Source: Chthoniobacteraceae bacterium
GTDB lineage: Bacteria > Verrucomicrobiota > Verrucomicrobiia > Chthoniobacterales > Chthoniobacteraceae
Direction of reading: 5' to 3'
Assembly (NCBI GenBank): GCA_947476255.1
Contig: CANJPY010000021.1
Location: 1 to 56,905, forward strand
Length of the DNA: 56,905 bases
Positions 49,381 to 56,905 of the stretch are shown in pieces; position 1 is the stretch's first letter; each line of letters starts with the position of its first letter. The notes under the pieces were generated by a model. It did not search any database. It was not told where the DNA came from and worked only from the letters and a program-made list of their open reading frames with translations. Position numbers and translations under genes: made by a program.

Positions 49381-50415
49381 ATGAGTGAAGAAATCACAGC
49401 AGAACCGGCGTACACAGACCTGCTGGGCCGCATCTCAGAGGCGTATGTCGCCGGTCAAGTCAGGGCGACCCAAGCCGTCCACTCGCACATCACCAAAACC
49501 TACTGGAAAATCGGTCGGGACATCGTGGAGTTTGAACAGGGCGGAAAAGCGCGGGCGGAATACGGGAAGAACCTTCTCACCAGGCTCAGTCGCGATCTGA
49601 CAGTGCGGCAAGGAAAGGGGTTCAACCGAAGCAATGTCATCCGGATCAGACAGTTTTACGTGAATTACCCAAAAGGTGCGACAGCGTCGCACTTATTGAC
49701 ATGGTCTCACTGGGTCGAGCTTCTCAAGATCGAAGATGCTCTGGAAAGGAGCTTTTACGAGCAACAGTCGGTGGCTGACAAGTGGACCGTTCGAGAGCTG
49801 CAAAGGCAGATGAAATCCTCCATTTTCCTCCGGCTTGCCGCTGGGAAGGACAAAGACGCCATCCTCCAACTCTCCCAGCAAGGGCAGCTCGGGGCGCAGC
49901 CTTCCGATCTGCTGAGGGACCCGTTTGTGTTTGATTTCCTCAAGATTCCCGAACCGCACTCTGTCAGCGAAACTGATCTGGAGACCCGCCTGTGTGACCA
50001 TCTCCAATCCTTCCTGCTGGAATTGGGGAAAGGGTTCACCTTTGTGGGACGACAATATCGCGTCCCAATCAACAACACGCCGTTTCGCGTCGATCTGGTT
50101 TTCTACCACCGTATGCTTCGCTGCTTTGTCCTGATTGACCTTAAAATCAAGGCGGTGGAGCACCACGACCTCGGGCAGATGAACCTGTATCTGGGATATT
50201 TCGCCGCTGAGGAGAACGTCGAAGGCGACAACCCGCCCATTGGGATCATTCTTTCCCGTCACAAAGACGAATTGCTGGTGGAGTACGCCACCTACCAGAT
50301 GAACAGCCAGTTGTTCGTCCAGAAATACCAGCTGTATCTCCCCAATCGGGAAGAACTCCGGCGCGAACTGGAATGGACCCTCCAGGAAGCCGCCGAAAAC
50401 GGAGGAACGCAATGA
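49381..50415 (+). CDS. YhcG/DUF1016 family PD-(D/E)XK nuclease
   Basis: The protein has 344 residues. An N-terminal helical DUF1016 domain (SHITKTYWKIGRDIVEFEQ and RFYVNYP-like RQFYVNYPKG) is followed by the YhcG nuclease domain: FVGRQYRVPI, then FRVDLVFYHR (first Asp) and FVLIDLKIK (D-x-K active site), and GQMNLYLGYF. All catalytic residues look present. Such genes often lie inside type I restriction loci, though their role is uncertain. It starts one base after the hsdM stop and its own TGA overlaps the hsdS ATG. Confidence 0.88.
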   Translation: MSEEITAEPAYTDLLGRISEAYVAGQVRATQAVHSHITKTYWKIGRDIVEFEQGGKARAEYGKNLLTRLSRDLTVRQGKGFNRSNVIRIRQFYVNYPKGATASHLLTWSHWVELLKIEDALERSFYEQQSVADKWTVRELQRQMKSSIFLRLAAGKDKDAILQLSQQGQLGAQPSDLLRDPFVFDFLKIPEPHSVSETDLETRLCDHLQSFLLELGKGFTFVGRQYRVPINNTPFRVDLVFYHRMLRCFVLIDLKIKAVEHHDLGQMNLYLGYFAAEENVEGDNPPIGIILSRHKDELLVEYATYQMNSQLFVQKYQLYLPNREELRRELEWTLQEAAENGGTQ

Positions 50416-50805
50416 AATCCGGCTACAAACAAACTGAAGTCGGCGTCATTCCGGAGGATTGGGAGGTGAAGCCTTTGGGCTCACTCTGTCGACGAATCAC
50501 AACGGGTAAGCTCGATGCCAATGAGATGGTTTCGGATGGAGGCTATCCTTTTTTTACGTGCGCCAAAGAAAGCTATTAGATTGATAGGTATGCCTTTGAT
50601 TACGAGGCTCTGCTTGTGTCTGGGAACGGAGCAAATGTCGGTTACGTGCACTATTACAACGGGAAGTTTAACGCGTATCAACGGACGTATGTCCTGAGTA
50701 AATTTTCTGCGGAAGTTCAATTCCTGAAACTTTTCTTAGACCGCAATCTTCGAGAACGAATTAGGGTAGAGGTTAATGTGGGAAATACGCCCTACATTAC
50801 AGAAA
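50412..50805 (+). pseudogene. hsdS: hsdS remnant: type I specificity subunit, first recognition domain
   Basis: It starts at ATG 50412 with GYKQTEVGVIPEDWEV and GGYPFFTCAKESY, then a TAG at 50577-50579, then in the same frame IDRYAFDYEALLVSGNGANVG and GKFNAYQRTYVL up to EVNVGNTPYI. This is the N-terminal half of an HsdS first target-recognition domain. Everything after NTPYI (the spacer helices and the second recognition domain) is missing. Both the stop and the deletion inactivate it. Confidence 0.85.
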
Positions 50806-50976
50806 ATCCTCGATCTGTTGCAAACCAATCCCAGCTTTGGACGCGGAGAAATCGCAGCACAATTGGGAAACATCACCGAAGACGGAGTGAAATATCACCT
50901 TAACAAGCTCAAGACCGAAGGCCGCATCCGTCGAGTTGGTCCCGACAAGGGCGGCCACTGGGAGGTGCTGCCATGA
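50797..50976 (+). pseudogene. Winged-helix tail of a lost gene
   Basis: In the frame ending at 50976 the segment ILDLLQTNPSFGRGEIAAQL, VKYHLNKLKTEG and RIRRVGPDKGGHWEVL is a winged-helix domain typical of the C-terminus of Schlafen/AlbA_2-type ATP-binding proteins. It is joined out of frame to the hsdS fragment. An ATG at 50776 could start a 66-residue product, but it begins inside the hsdS sequence. I read it as deletion debris; a functional small DNA-binding protein is not excluded. Confidence 0.6.
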
Positions 50977-51857
50977 AACAGAGTACCCCTGGGACCGCGG
51001 AGCCCCAGCTCCGCATCGACCCACCAGACACCCAAGAGGTCCGCAACGAGGAGGCACTCGCCCGAGAAAACACCCAGAGAAAAGGGAACGTTCAAGCGGA
51101 GCTGGTGCTCCGCGGTCCCAGGGAAGAAACTAGCGTGCGGTGGTATTCTCGGGGGTATTTACCCCACTACGACGACATTCAAAAAATCCAAACCGTTACA
51201 TTCCGCCTTGCCGACTCCCTGCCAGCTCAAACCCTCGCCGAACTGGAAGCAGAACTCAAACGCCATCCACCGTCCAAACGCGATGCCCACCGCCGAAAAC
51301 GACTCGACCAATGGCTCAATAATGGCGCCGGTTGTTGCGCACTGAGCCACCCTCAAGTCGCCAAGGTCATGCAGGAGACTCTCCTCAAGTTTGATGGGGC
51401 ACGGTACCACCTTGTTGCGTGGTGTATCATGCCAAACCATGTTCACGCCCTGATTCAGCCTCGAACCCCTCTCGCGCGCGTCGTGCAATCGTGGAAGTCC
51501 TTCACGGGACGTTGGGCACTGGCGCGTAACATAGAGCTGCAACTCGGAATCTCGGGCGACCGCTTTTGGATGCCAGACTACTGGGATCGCTACATCCGCG
51601 ATCAAGAACACTTTTCAAAAGTCGTGGACTATACTCATCAAAATCCGGTAGCAGCGGGTCTTTGCCAAAAAGCTGAAGACTGGTTATGGTCCAGCGCAAG
51701 ATTTGCCCCTGGGACAGCGGAGCCCCAGCTCCGCATCGACGCACCAGACACCCAAGCCGGCCGCAACGGGGAGGCACTCGCCCGAAAAAACGCCCGGAGA
51801 GAAGGGAACGTCCAAGCGGAGCTGGGGCTCCGCGGTCCCAGGGAGGAGCCTCAATGA
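50973..51857 (+). CDS. REP-associated (RAYT-like, Y1) transposase extended by flanking repeats
   Basis: The protein has 294 residues from ATG 50973. The core (about 52-245) is a Y1 transposase: RWYSRGYLPHYDD, TVTFRLADSLP, the HUH motif in MPNHVHALI, and VVDYTHQNPVAAGL with the catalytic Tyr. Residues 5-50 and 245-292 are translations of the two flanking 137-bp elements and resemble each other (GTAEPQLRID...QAELxLRGPRE). A GTG at 51135 would give a start without the first repeat. It overlaps the previous frame and hsdR by ATGA. RAYTs are single-domain proteins thought to move REP elements. Confidence 0.85.
   Translation: MKQSTPGTAEPQLRIDPPDTQEVRNEEALARENTQRKGNVQAELVLRGPREETSVRWYSRGYLPHYDDIQKIQTVTFRLADSLPAQTLAELEAELKRHPPSKRDAHRRKRLDQWLNNGAGCCALSHPQVAKVMQETLLKFDGARYHLVAWCIMPNHVHALIQPRTPLARVVQSWKSFTGRWALARNIELQLGISGDRFWMPDYWDRYIRDQEHFSKVVDYTHQNPVAAGLCQKAEDWLWSSARFAPGTAEPQLRIDAPDTQAGRNGEALARKNARREGNVQAELGLRGPREEPQ
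50987..51123 (+). repeat. 137-bp BIME-like element, upstream copy
   Basis: The ends are inverted repeats of 28 bases: 50987-51014 and 51096-51123 (CCCTGGGACCGCGG... and its reverse complement, one mismatch). The middle of about 81 bases is unique. The element can fold into a long hairpin pair, the usual form of a REP doublet. Confidence 0.88.
51707..51843 (+). repeat. 137-bp BIME-like element, downstream copy
   Basis: A direct copy of 50987-51123, exactly 720 bases away (a multiple of three), with the same 28-base inverted ends (51707-51734, 51816-51843). Its last bases GGGAGGAG also serve as the ribosome binding site of hsdR. Confidence 0.88.
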
Positions 51858-54800
51858 ACCCCACCACCGAACGCGACACTCAGAACCGCGTCGTCACCCT
51901 CTTTCGCGACACCCTTGCGTATACGCACTTGGGCGACTGGCGGGATCGTACGAACAACAGCAACGTCGAGCCGGACCTGCTCGCGGCGTTCCTGCGCAAA
52001 CGCGGTTACAGCGAGGGGCACATCACCAAAGCTGTTTACGATTTTCAGACGGAGGCGCGGAACCTCAATCGCAGCCTTTACGACAACAACAAGCGCATCT
52101 ACCAGCTGCTCCGCTACGGGGTTCCGGTGCGACTGGGGGTGGCTGAGAACACAGAGACCGTCTGGCTTGTCGACTGGGAACACCCAGAAAAGAACGACTT
52201 TGCGATCGCGGAAGAGGTCACGCTCAAAGGGTCGCTCGAAAGGCGGCCGGATTTGGTGCTCTACATCAACGGCATTGCCATTGCGGTCATCGAACTCAAA
52301 AACGGGCGCGTCTCGATCGGGGACGGCATCCGGCAGCTCATCTCCAACCAGTCGGCGGAGTTCAATGCTTGGTTCTTCAGCACTGTGCAGTTGGTGTTCG
52401 CCGGCAACGATTCCGAAGGACTGCAGTACGGCAGCATCGGGACTGAGGAGAAGATGTTCCTGCGCTGGAAAGAGGACCAAAACGACAATGCGGACCTCAA
52501 GCTGGACAAGTACCTCCAGAAGATGTGCCGGAAGGAGCGGCTACTGGAGCTGATCCATGACTACGTGCTCTTTGACGGAGGCAAAAAGAAGCTGCCGCGG
52601 GTGCACCAGTATTTTGGGATCAAAGCGGCACAGGAGTACGTGCGACGGCGCGAGGGCGGGATCATCTGGCACACGCAGGGCAGTGGAAAGAGCATCGTCA
52701 TGGTGCTATTGGCGAAGTGGATTCTGGAGAACCAGTCCGCCGCACGCGTAGTGATTGTCACCGATCGGGACGAACTGGATAAACAGATCGAGGGCGTGTT
52801 TCTAGACGCGGGCGAACCGATCAAACGCACGACCAGCGGACAGGATTTGATGACGCAGTTGGGGCAACCCTTGCCGCGCCTGCTGTGTTCACTGGTGCAC
52901 AAATTCGGGCGCAGGGGCGTGGATAATTTCGACGCATTCCTCGCCGAACTGGAGGCGCAGCCCTGTCAGACGGTGGGCGACCTGTTTGTGTTCGTGGACG
53001 AATGTCACCGGACCCAAAGCGGCCGCTTGCACCGGACGATGAAGGCGTTGATGCCCAAAGCTGTGTTCATTGGGTTCACCGGCACGCCGCTGCTGAAGGC
53101 GGACAAGGCGATGAGTCAGGAGGTGTTCGGGCGGTACATTCACACCTACAAATTCAGTGAAGCGGTCGCCGACGAGGTAGTGCTGGATTTGGTGTATGAG
53201 GCGCGGGACATCGACCAGCAACTGAGCAGTCCTGAGCGGGTGAACGAGTGGTTTGACGCGAAGACGCGCGGCCTCAACGACTGGCAGAAGGCGGAGCTTC
53301 GCAAACAATGGGGCACCATGCAGACGGTGCTCAGTTCGCGCTCGCGGATGGAGCGGGTCGTCATGGACATCCTGCACGACTTTGGTATTCAGCGTCGGCT
53401 TTCGGATCACAAAGGCAACGCGATCCTCGTGGCGTCCAGCATTTACGAGGCGGTGCGGTATTACGAATTGTTCCAGAAGACCCTGTTTAAAGGGCACTGT
53501 GCCGTTGTGACCTCGTACAATCCGCAGGCGCAAGACATCACCAGAGAGGATACGGGGGCCAATACGGAGACAGACAAGCAGTTCGTTTACAACACATACT
53601 GCGCCATCCTGAAGTACATGAACGCGGGGCCGAACAAGTCGAAGACAGAGGTGTACGAGGACGAGGTGAAGGCGTTGTTCAAAACACAGCCCGCGAGAAT
53701 GCGGCTGTTGATCGTCGTGGACAAGCTGCTCACCGGATTTGACGCCCCAAGTTGCACGTACCTGTACATCGACAAATCCATGCAGGACCATGGGCTATTT
53801 CAAGCGATCTGCCGCACGAACCGTCTGGACGGGGCGGACAAAGACTACGGGCATATTGTCGATTACAAAGACCTGTTCAAGAAGGTGGAAAACGCCATTT
53901 CGGTGTACGCCGACACCGATCTGGACGAGAGCGAGGGCGGTGCATCCTCAAACGTGTTGTTGCAGGACCGACTGACCAAGGGACGGGAACGGTTGGACGA
54001 CGCTCTAGAGGCAGTTGCGTTGATCTGCGAGCCGGTGGAGCTGCCCAGAAAAGAGCGCGAGTACATCCGATATTTCTGCGGCAACACTGAGGTGGCATCG
54101 GACCTGATGGAGCGGGAACCCCAGCGCGTCGCGTTCTACAAAGCGGCGGTCGCGCTCCTGCGGGCGTATGCCAACATCGCGGATGATTTGGAGGCGGCTG
54201 GCTATTCGGCTGCGGATATTTCGCGAATCAAAACGGAGCTGGATGTGTGCGTGAAGATGCGCGAAGTGATCCGGCGCGGCAGCGGAGAGACCATCGACTT
54301 GAAGACATACGAGGCCGACATGCGGCACTTGATCGACACATACATCGAGGCCGACGCGCCCCGCAAAATCTCGACCTTCGACAACATGCCGCTCCTCGAA
54401 ATCATCGTGCAGAGCGGGCTTGGAGCAGCGGTGAACAGCCTTCCAGAAGGCATCCGCAGCAACGAAACGGCGGTGGCGGAGACCATCATTAACAACGTCC
54501 GCAAACGGATCATCAAGGAACACCTGAACGACCCCGCGTACTACGACCGGATGTCGGTGCTCTTGGAGGGGATCATCGCGGACCTGAAGGCGAAGCGGCT
54601 GGATTATAAGCAGTACCTGCTCCAGATCGCGGACCTCGCCAAGCAAGTGCAGCAGGGCAAAGCGGACACCGATCCTTTGCGTGATCAGTCAGCCGGCGTT
54701 CGAGCGATTTTCAACAACCTGCGAGCAACGGAGGATGGCACCAGCAGGGTCGCTGAGCAACCGCCCGAATCTCCGGAAAGCGTTCAAGAACGCGTCACGC

Positions 54801-54964
54801 TCGCGCTTGCCATTGACCACGCCGTCAAACAGACGCGGCCGGATGGTTGGCGTGAGAACGTGGTTAAAGAGCGTGTGGTTAAAAACGCCATCAAGAAGGT
54901 CCTGAATGACGCCACAGAGGCGGAACGGATTTTCCAGATCATCAAGCAGCAGCGAGAGTACTGA
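51854..54964 (+). CDS. hsdR: Type I restriction enzyme R subunit (endonuclease/translocase)
   Basis: The protein has 1036 residues from ATG 51854; an in-frame ATG at 51686 was rejected because it runs through the repeat element. The nuclease domain has PDLVLYINGIAIAVIELKNG (about 133-152). The motor domain has Walker A THTQGSGKS-like HTQGSGKS (about 273-280), Walker B VDECHR and GFTGTP. The C-terminus is helical as in HsdR. The gene is full length and shows no lesion, although its partners hsdM and hsdS are broken. Without HsdM and HsdS the enzyme should not cut DNA. RBS GGGAGGAG precedes the ATG. Confidence 0.95.
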   Translation: MNPTTERDTQNRVVTLFRDTLAYTHLGDWRDRTNNSNVEPDLLAAFLRKRGYSEGHITKAVYDFQTEARNLNRSLYDNNKRIYQLLRYGVPVRLGVAENTETVWLVDWEHPEKNDFAIAEEVTLKGSLERRPDLVLYINGIAIAVIELKNGRVSIGDGIRQLISNQSAEFNAWFFSTVQLVFAGNDSEGLQYGSIGTEEKMFLRWKEDQNDNADLKLDKYLQKMCRKERLLELIHDYVLFDGGKKKLPRVHQYFGIKAAQEYVRRREGGIIWHTQGSGKSIVMVLLAKWILENQSAARVVIVTDRDELDKQIEGVFLDAGEPIKRTTSGQDLMTQLGQPLPRLLCSLVHKFGRRGVDNFDAFLAELEAQPCQTVGDLFVFVDECHRTQSGRLHRTMKALMPKAVFIGFTGTPLLKADKAMSQEVFGRYIHTYKFSEAVADEVVLDLVYEARDIDQQLSSPERVNEWFDAKTRGLNDWQKAELRKQWGTMQTVLSSRSRMERVVMDILHDFGIQRRLSDHKGNAILVASSIYEAVRYYELFQKTLFKGHCAVVTSYNPQAQDITREDTGANTETDKQFVYNTYCAILKYMNAGPNKSKTEVYEDEVKALFKTQPARMRLLIVVDKLLTGFDAPSCTYLYIDKSMQDHGLFQAICRTNRLDGADKDYGHIVDYKDLFKKVENAISVYADTDLDESEGGASSNVLLQDRLTKGRERLDDALEAVALICEPVELPRKEREYIRYFCGNTEVASDLMEREPQRVAFYKAAVALLRAYANIADDLEAAGYSAADISRIKTELDVCVKMREVIRRGSGETIDLKTYEADMRHLIDTYIEADAPRKISTFDNMPLLEIIVQSGLGAAVNSLPEGIRSNETAVAETIINNVRKRIIKEHLNDPAYYDRMSVLLEGIIADLKAKRLDYKQYLLQIADLAKQVQQGKADTDPLRDQSAGVRAIFNNLRATEDGTSRVAEQPPESPESVQERVTLALAIDHAVKQTRPDGWRENVVKERVVKNAIKKVLNDATEAERIFQIIKQQREY

Positions 54965-55677
54965 TGGGTAGCCAGATCACCATTGGAGGGGTCGTGGTGG
55001 ACGTCGTTCTAAAGGACATCAAGAACGTGCACCTGAGCGTGTACCCGCCGACGGGGCGCGTCCGGATATCGGCTCCGAAGCACATGAAGGCGGATACGAT
55101 CCGGCTATTTGCGATTTCGAAGCTGCCCTGGATAAGGCAACAGCAGCGAAAGCTCAAAGGACAGGCTCGTGAGTCCGCCCGCGAATATCTGGCGAGGGAA
55201 AGCCACTACGTGTGGGGAAAGCGGCACCTGTTGAAGGTCGTGGAAGCCGCAAGCGGACCGGTGAGCGTCACTGTCCGCCGGAGTACGCTGGTTCTGACGG
55301 TGCGCCCCCAATCCACAACGGCCCGAAAGGAGGCGTTATTAGGCGAATGGTACCGCCTGCAGGTCCGGAGCGCAGCCACGCCCATGATCGCCAAATGGGA
55401 GCCGATTTTGGGCGTTCAGGCGTCGCGGCTGGGCGTGCGGCGAATGAAGACGAAGTGGGGCAGCTGTAATCCGGCGTCGCGTTCGTTACTTTTGAATCAG
55501 GAGTTGGCGAAGAAGCCACCGGAGTTTCTGGAGTATATCGTGGTACACGAGCTAATGCACCTGCTTGAGCCGACGCACAGCCCCCGATTCGTCGCCCTGA
55601 TGGACATGCACATGCCGAAGTGGCAGTTCTACAGGGACGAGCTGAATCGGTTGCCGGTCGGGCATGAGGAGTGGTAG
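54964..55677 (+). CDS. YgjP/DUF45-type zinc metalloprotease
   Basis: The protein has 237 residues and its ATG shares one base with the hsdR stop. It has MKTKWGSCN and the zinc site HELMH (His195, Glu196, His199) followed by EPTHSPRFVALMD, as in the YgjP (DUF45/M48-like) family. Genes of this family are commonly found directly after hsdR. The substrate is not known. Confidence 0.9.
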   Translation: MGSQITIGGVVVDVVLKDIKNVHLSVYPPTGRVRISAPKHMKADTIRLFAISKLPWIRQQQRKLKGQARESAREYLARESHYVWGKRHLLKVVEAASGPVSVTVRRSTLVLTVRPQSTTARKEALLGEWYRLQVRSAATPMIAKWEPILGVQASRLGVRRMKTKWGSCNPASRSLLLNQELAKKPPEFLEYIVVHELMHLLEPTHSPRFVALMDMHMPKWQFYRDELNRLPVGHEEW

Positions 55678-56223
55678 GATTTCTGGCAGGACACGCTGAA
55701 GTTTCTGTACCTCACACGACTCCGTTCAAATACGGTCTTTGAGCAGGCAATCCAGCAGGGGGTGGCGAGAGACGATTTCTTTGGCACGGCGTTGGGCGAG
55801 AAGGAAGGCCGCTAAGAGGGCTTCCAACTGGCTGTACCCCACGTCCAGATAGACGAACAGCTGCTCCTTGTGGAACCGGGAGCAGCAAGGCTTTATCGCG
55901 ATTCCTTGGCACCCGCGCCCGTGGTGCAGGACACGGCCTTGACCCAGCCCGAGTTGGGAGGGTTGAAGCCAGCCGCTCAGAGTGCGTCCAGATCGGGCGT
56001 GAATCCTGACGTTTACGGGACGGCAACGGCACCCGCCCCCGCTGCTGGCGGCATTCCAAAAATGAAGTCTTTCCACGGGGCGGTGGAGGTAGACGCGGCC
56101 AGGGCCAAAGCGAGGCTCATGCAGATCGCGGAGGAGGTCATCAACGTGCTGACTAGCGACCCACTGGCGAAAGTGACGGTGAATCTGGAATTGAGCGCGG
56201 AGTTCTCCAACGGGGCGGCGTAA
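55678..56223 (+). pseudogene. Remnant of a DUF499 ATPase (C-terminal part)
   Basis: In the frame continuing that of the protease, FWQDTLKFLYLTRLRSNTVF and QAIQQGVARDDFFGTALGEKEGR match the C-terminal region of DUF499 ATPases. A TAA at 55813-55815 breaks the frame, which continues (EGFQLA..., LLLVEPGAARLY) through a Pro/Ala-rich linker to KSFHGAVEVDAARAK and VTVNLELSAEFSNG and ends with TAA at 56221-56223. The ATPase core is absent. DUF499 proteins belong to a different defence gene group, so this looks like a deletion scar. Confidence 0.7.
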
Positions 56224-56577
56224 CAAGTATGCAGGGCCGGGAGCAAGAAGGCTGCGAACCTCAAGTTAAGGTTAGCGAGTGGGAGAAGTCTGGCTGAGGA
56301 AGGCTTAATTGACGATTTCAGCTTGCGGAAGCTGTTAGCAGGGTCGCGTGACACCTCAATCCACAACAAACCCACTCCGCTTCTTTTGCGACTATATCGT
56401 CGTCAAATAAAGTCTGGAATTACAATATTCTCAGGGTACTCTCGACTGCGTTTTTCAGCTCGATGGTCAGGTTTTTGTGGTGTTGTTGGTGATGTTGGGA
56501 ACGCAGCCTGCCAACCGTTTGTCATTGAGGTCTCAAACCCCTTGATTGCTGCTGGTACGCCCACCTCTAATGCCTTT
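56224..56577. other. Degraded intergenic stretch between the ATPase remnant and the IS3 gene
   Basis: About 354 bases with lower G+C than the operon and no recognisable gene. Plus-strand and minus-strand frames are open over parts of it but match nothing I know. The terminal inverted repeat of the IS3-type element, if present, should lie here; none was identified by eye. Confidence 0.4.
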
Positions 56578-56905
56578 TTAAAAGCGGCAGGGGCACTGGC
56601 GAGGGTGAGCGGTCTTTTGATCGATTTGCGATAGGCTACCCTGGCGTGCCCCCGGTTTTTGATCCACTCGTTGTGAGAGTTTTGGGTTAGTTTTGGATCG
56701 TTTGTTCTTGGTTTGGTGTTTGGGGAATGGAGCGCAGCCTTGCGGCTGCCGGAGCGTAGCGGAGGCTGCCGCAAGGCTGCGCTGCGCGAACTCCTCGGGG
56801 GTTTGGTAACCCAGCGCCGAGTGGGGGCGGCGGCAATTGTAGTCTTGGCGGTATTCTTCACCCAGCACTTTTGCCTCCAGCACGCTCACGAAACTTTCTC
56901 GGTTC
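56578..56905 (-). CDS. IS3-family transposase OrfB, C-terminal part
   Basis: The frame is open from the window's right edge to a stop at 56578. NRESFVSVLEAKV, then EYRQDYNCRRPHSALGYQTP and EEFAQ are the C-terminal integrase-core signature (last catalytic Glu region and RRPHSALGY) of IS3-type transposases. The start and DDE core lie beyond the window. After EEFAQ the tail (about 70 residues) is low-complexity and partly encoded by a hairpin repeat, so the original stop may have been lost. Confidence 0.78.
   Translation of the reverse strand, partial: NRESFVSVLEAKVLGEEYRQDYNCRRPHSALGYQTPEEFAQRSLAAASATLRQPQGCAPFPKHQTKNKRSKTNPKLSQRVDQKPGARQGSLSQIDQKTAHPRQCPCRF
56732..56782 (+). repeat. REP-like hairpin inside the IS3 gene tail
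   Basis: Arms 56732-56750 and 56764-56782 (GCGCAGCCTTGCGGC... and its complement, one mismatch) enclose a 13-base loop. This strong palindrome differs in sequence from the 137-bp elements near hsdR. Confidence 0.75.

Noticed and set aside
51686-51853. hsdR start at 51686
   Set aside because: The added residues are a translation of the 137-bp repeat element; ATG 51854 has a good ribosome binding site and overlaps the previous stop.
55726-56226. 166-codon minus-strand frame opposite the DUF499 remnant
   Set aside because: The plus-strand reading has recognisable DUF499 segments on both sides of its stop; the minus frame matches nothing.

Overview
The window looks like chromosome from a member of the PVC superphylum, most likely Verrucomicrobiota. 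The grounds are DUF1549/DUF1553 and DUF1501 protein families, a DUF1080 hydrolase, a GreA with a very long N-terminal extension (also known from chlamydiae), the ABC-ATPase/permease/GldG-like/DUF4340 cluster, moderate-to-high G+C, and many starts without a clear Shine-Dalgarno sequence. No rRNA, tRNA or CRISPR array was recognised. The genus cannot be told from the sequence alone.

Layout. 1-7.2 kb: tail of an rRNA methyltransferase, an SGNH/DUF1080 hydrolase, a protein built of near-identical 31-residue repeats, an exported SAM methyltransferase, prmA and a copper-type P-ATPase that overlaps prmA tail to tail. 7.2-12.3 kb: housekeeping block of long greA, eno, an ftsB-like gene, a 13-bp repeat tract, and prfB with its programmed +1 frameshift. 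12.5-16.5 kb: secreted cytochrome-type DUF1549/DUF1553 protein and its DUF1501 partner. 16.6-27.4 kb: a complete chemosensory operon (receptor, CheR, CheB, receiver-like protein, CheA, CheW-like protein, receiver-nucleotide cyclase, triple-CheW protein) with start/stop overlaps through most of its length and no CheY or flagellar gene. Its only intact receiver is fused to a class III adenylate/guanylate cyclase, so its output is probably a cyclic nucleotide rather than motility.

27.7-37.3 kb: a DksA/TraR-type protein with a histone-like Lys/Ala/Pro tail, rpmG, rpsR, a hybrid histidine kinase, and the ABC/Gld-like/DUF4340 export cluster. 37.4-40.6 kb: small genes on both strands (class V aminotransferase, RelE/ParE-like protein, lipoproteins). 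40.7-45.7 kb: a three-enzyme fusion (LMW phosphatase-RpiB-serine hydroxymethyltransferase) followed by zwf and opcA, a pentose-phosphate/one-carbon block. 45.7-47.8 kb: a UPF0175-DUF429 fusion and two small lipoproteins.

48.1-56.9 kb is a decaying defence island. A type I restriction-modification locus has an hsdM with two frameshifts and a nonsense codon, a YhcG/DUF1016 nuclease gene, an hsdS fragment, a stray winged-helix tail, a REP-associated (RAYT-like) transposase bracketed by two copies of a 137-bp element with 28-bp inverted ends, an intact hsdR, a YgjP-type metalloprotease, the remnant of a DUF499 ATPase, and the 3' end of an IS3-type transposase leaving the window. The modification and specificity genes look dead while hsdR, the nuclease, the transposase and the protease remain open. 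All family assignments come from reading motifs by eye; no database search was run.
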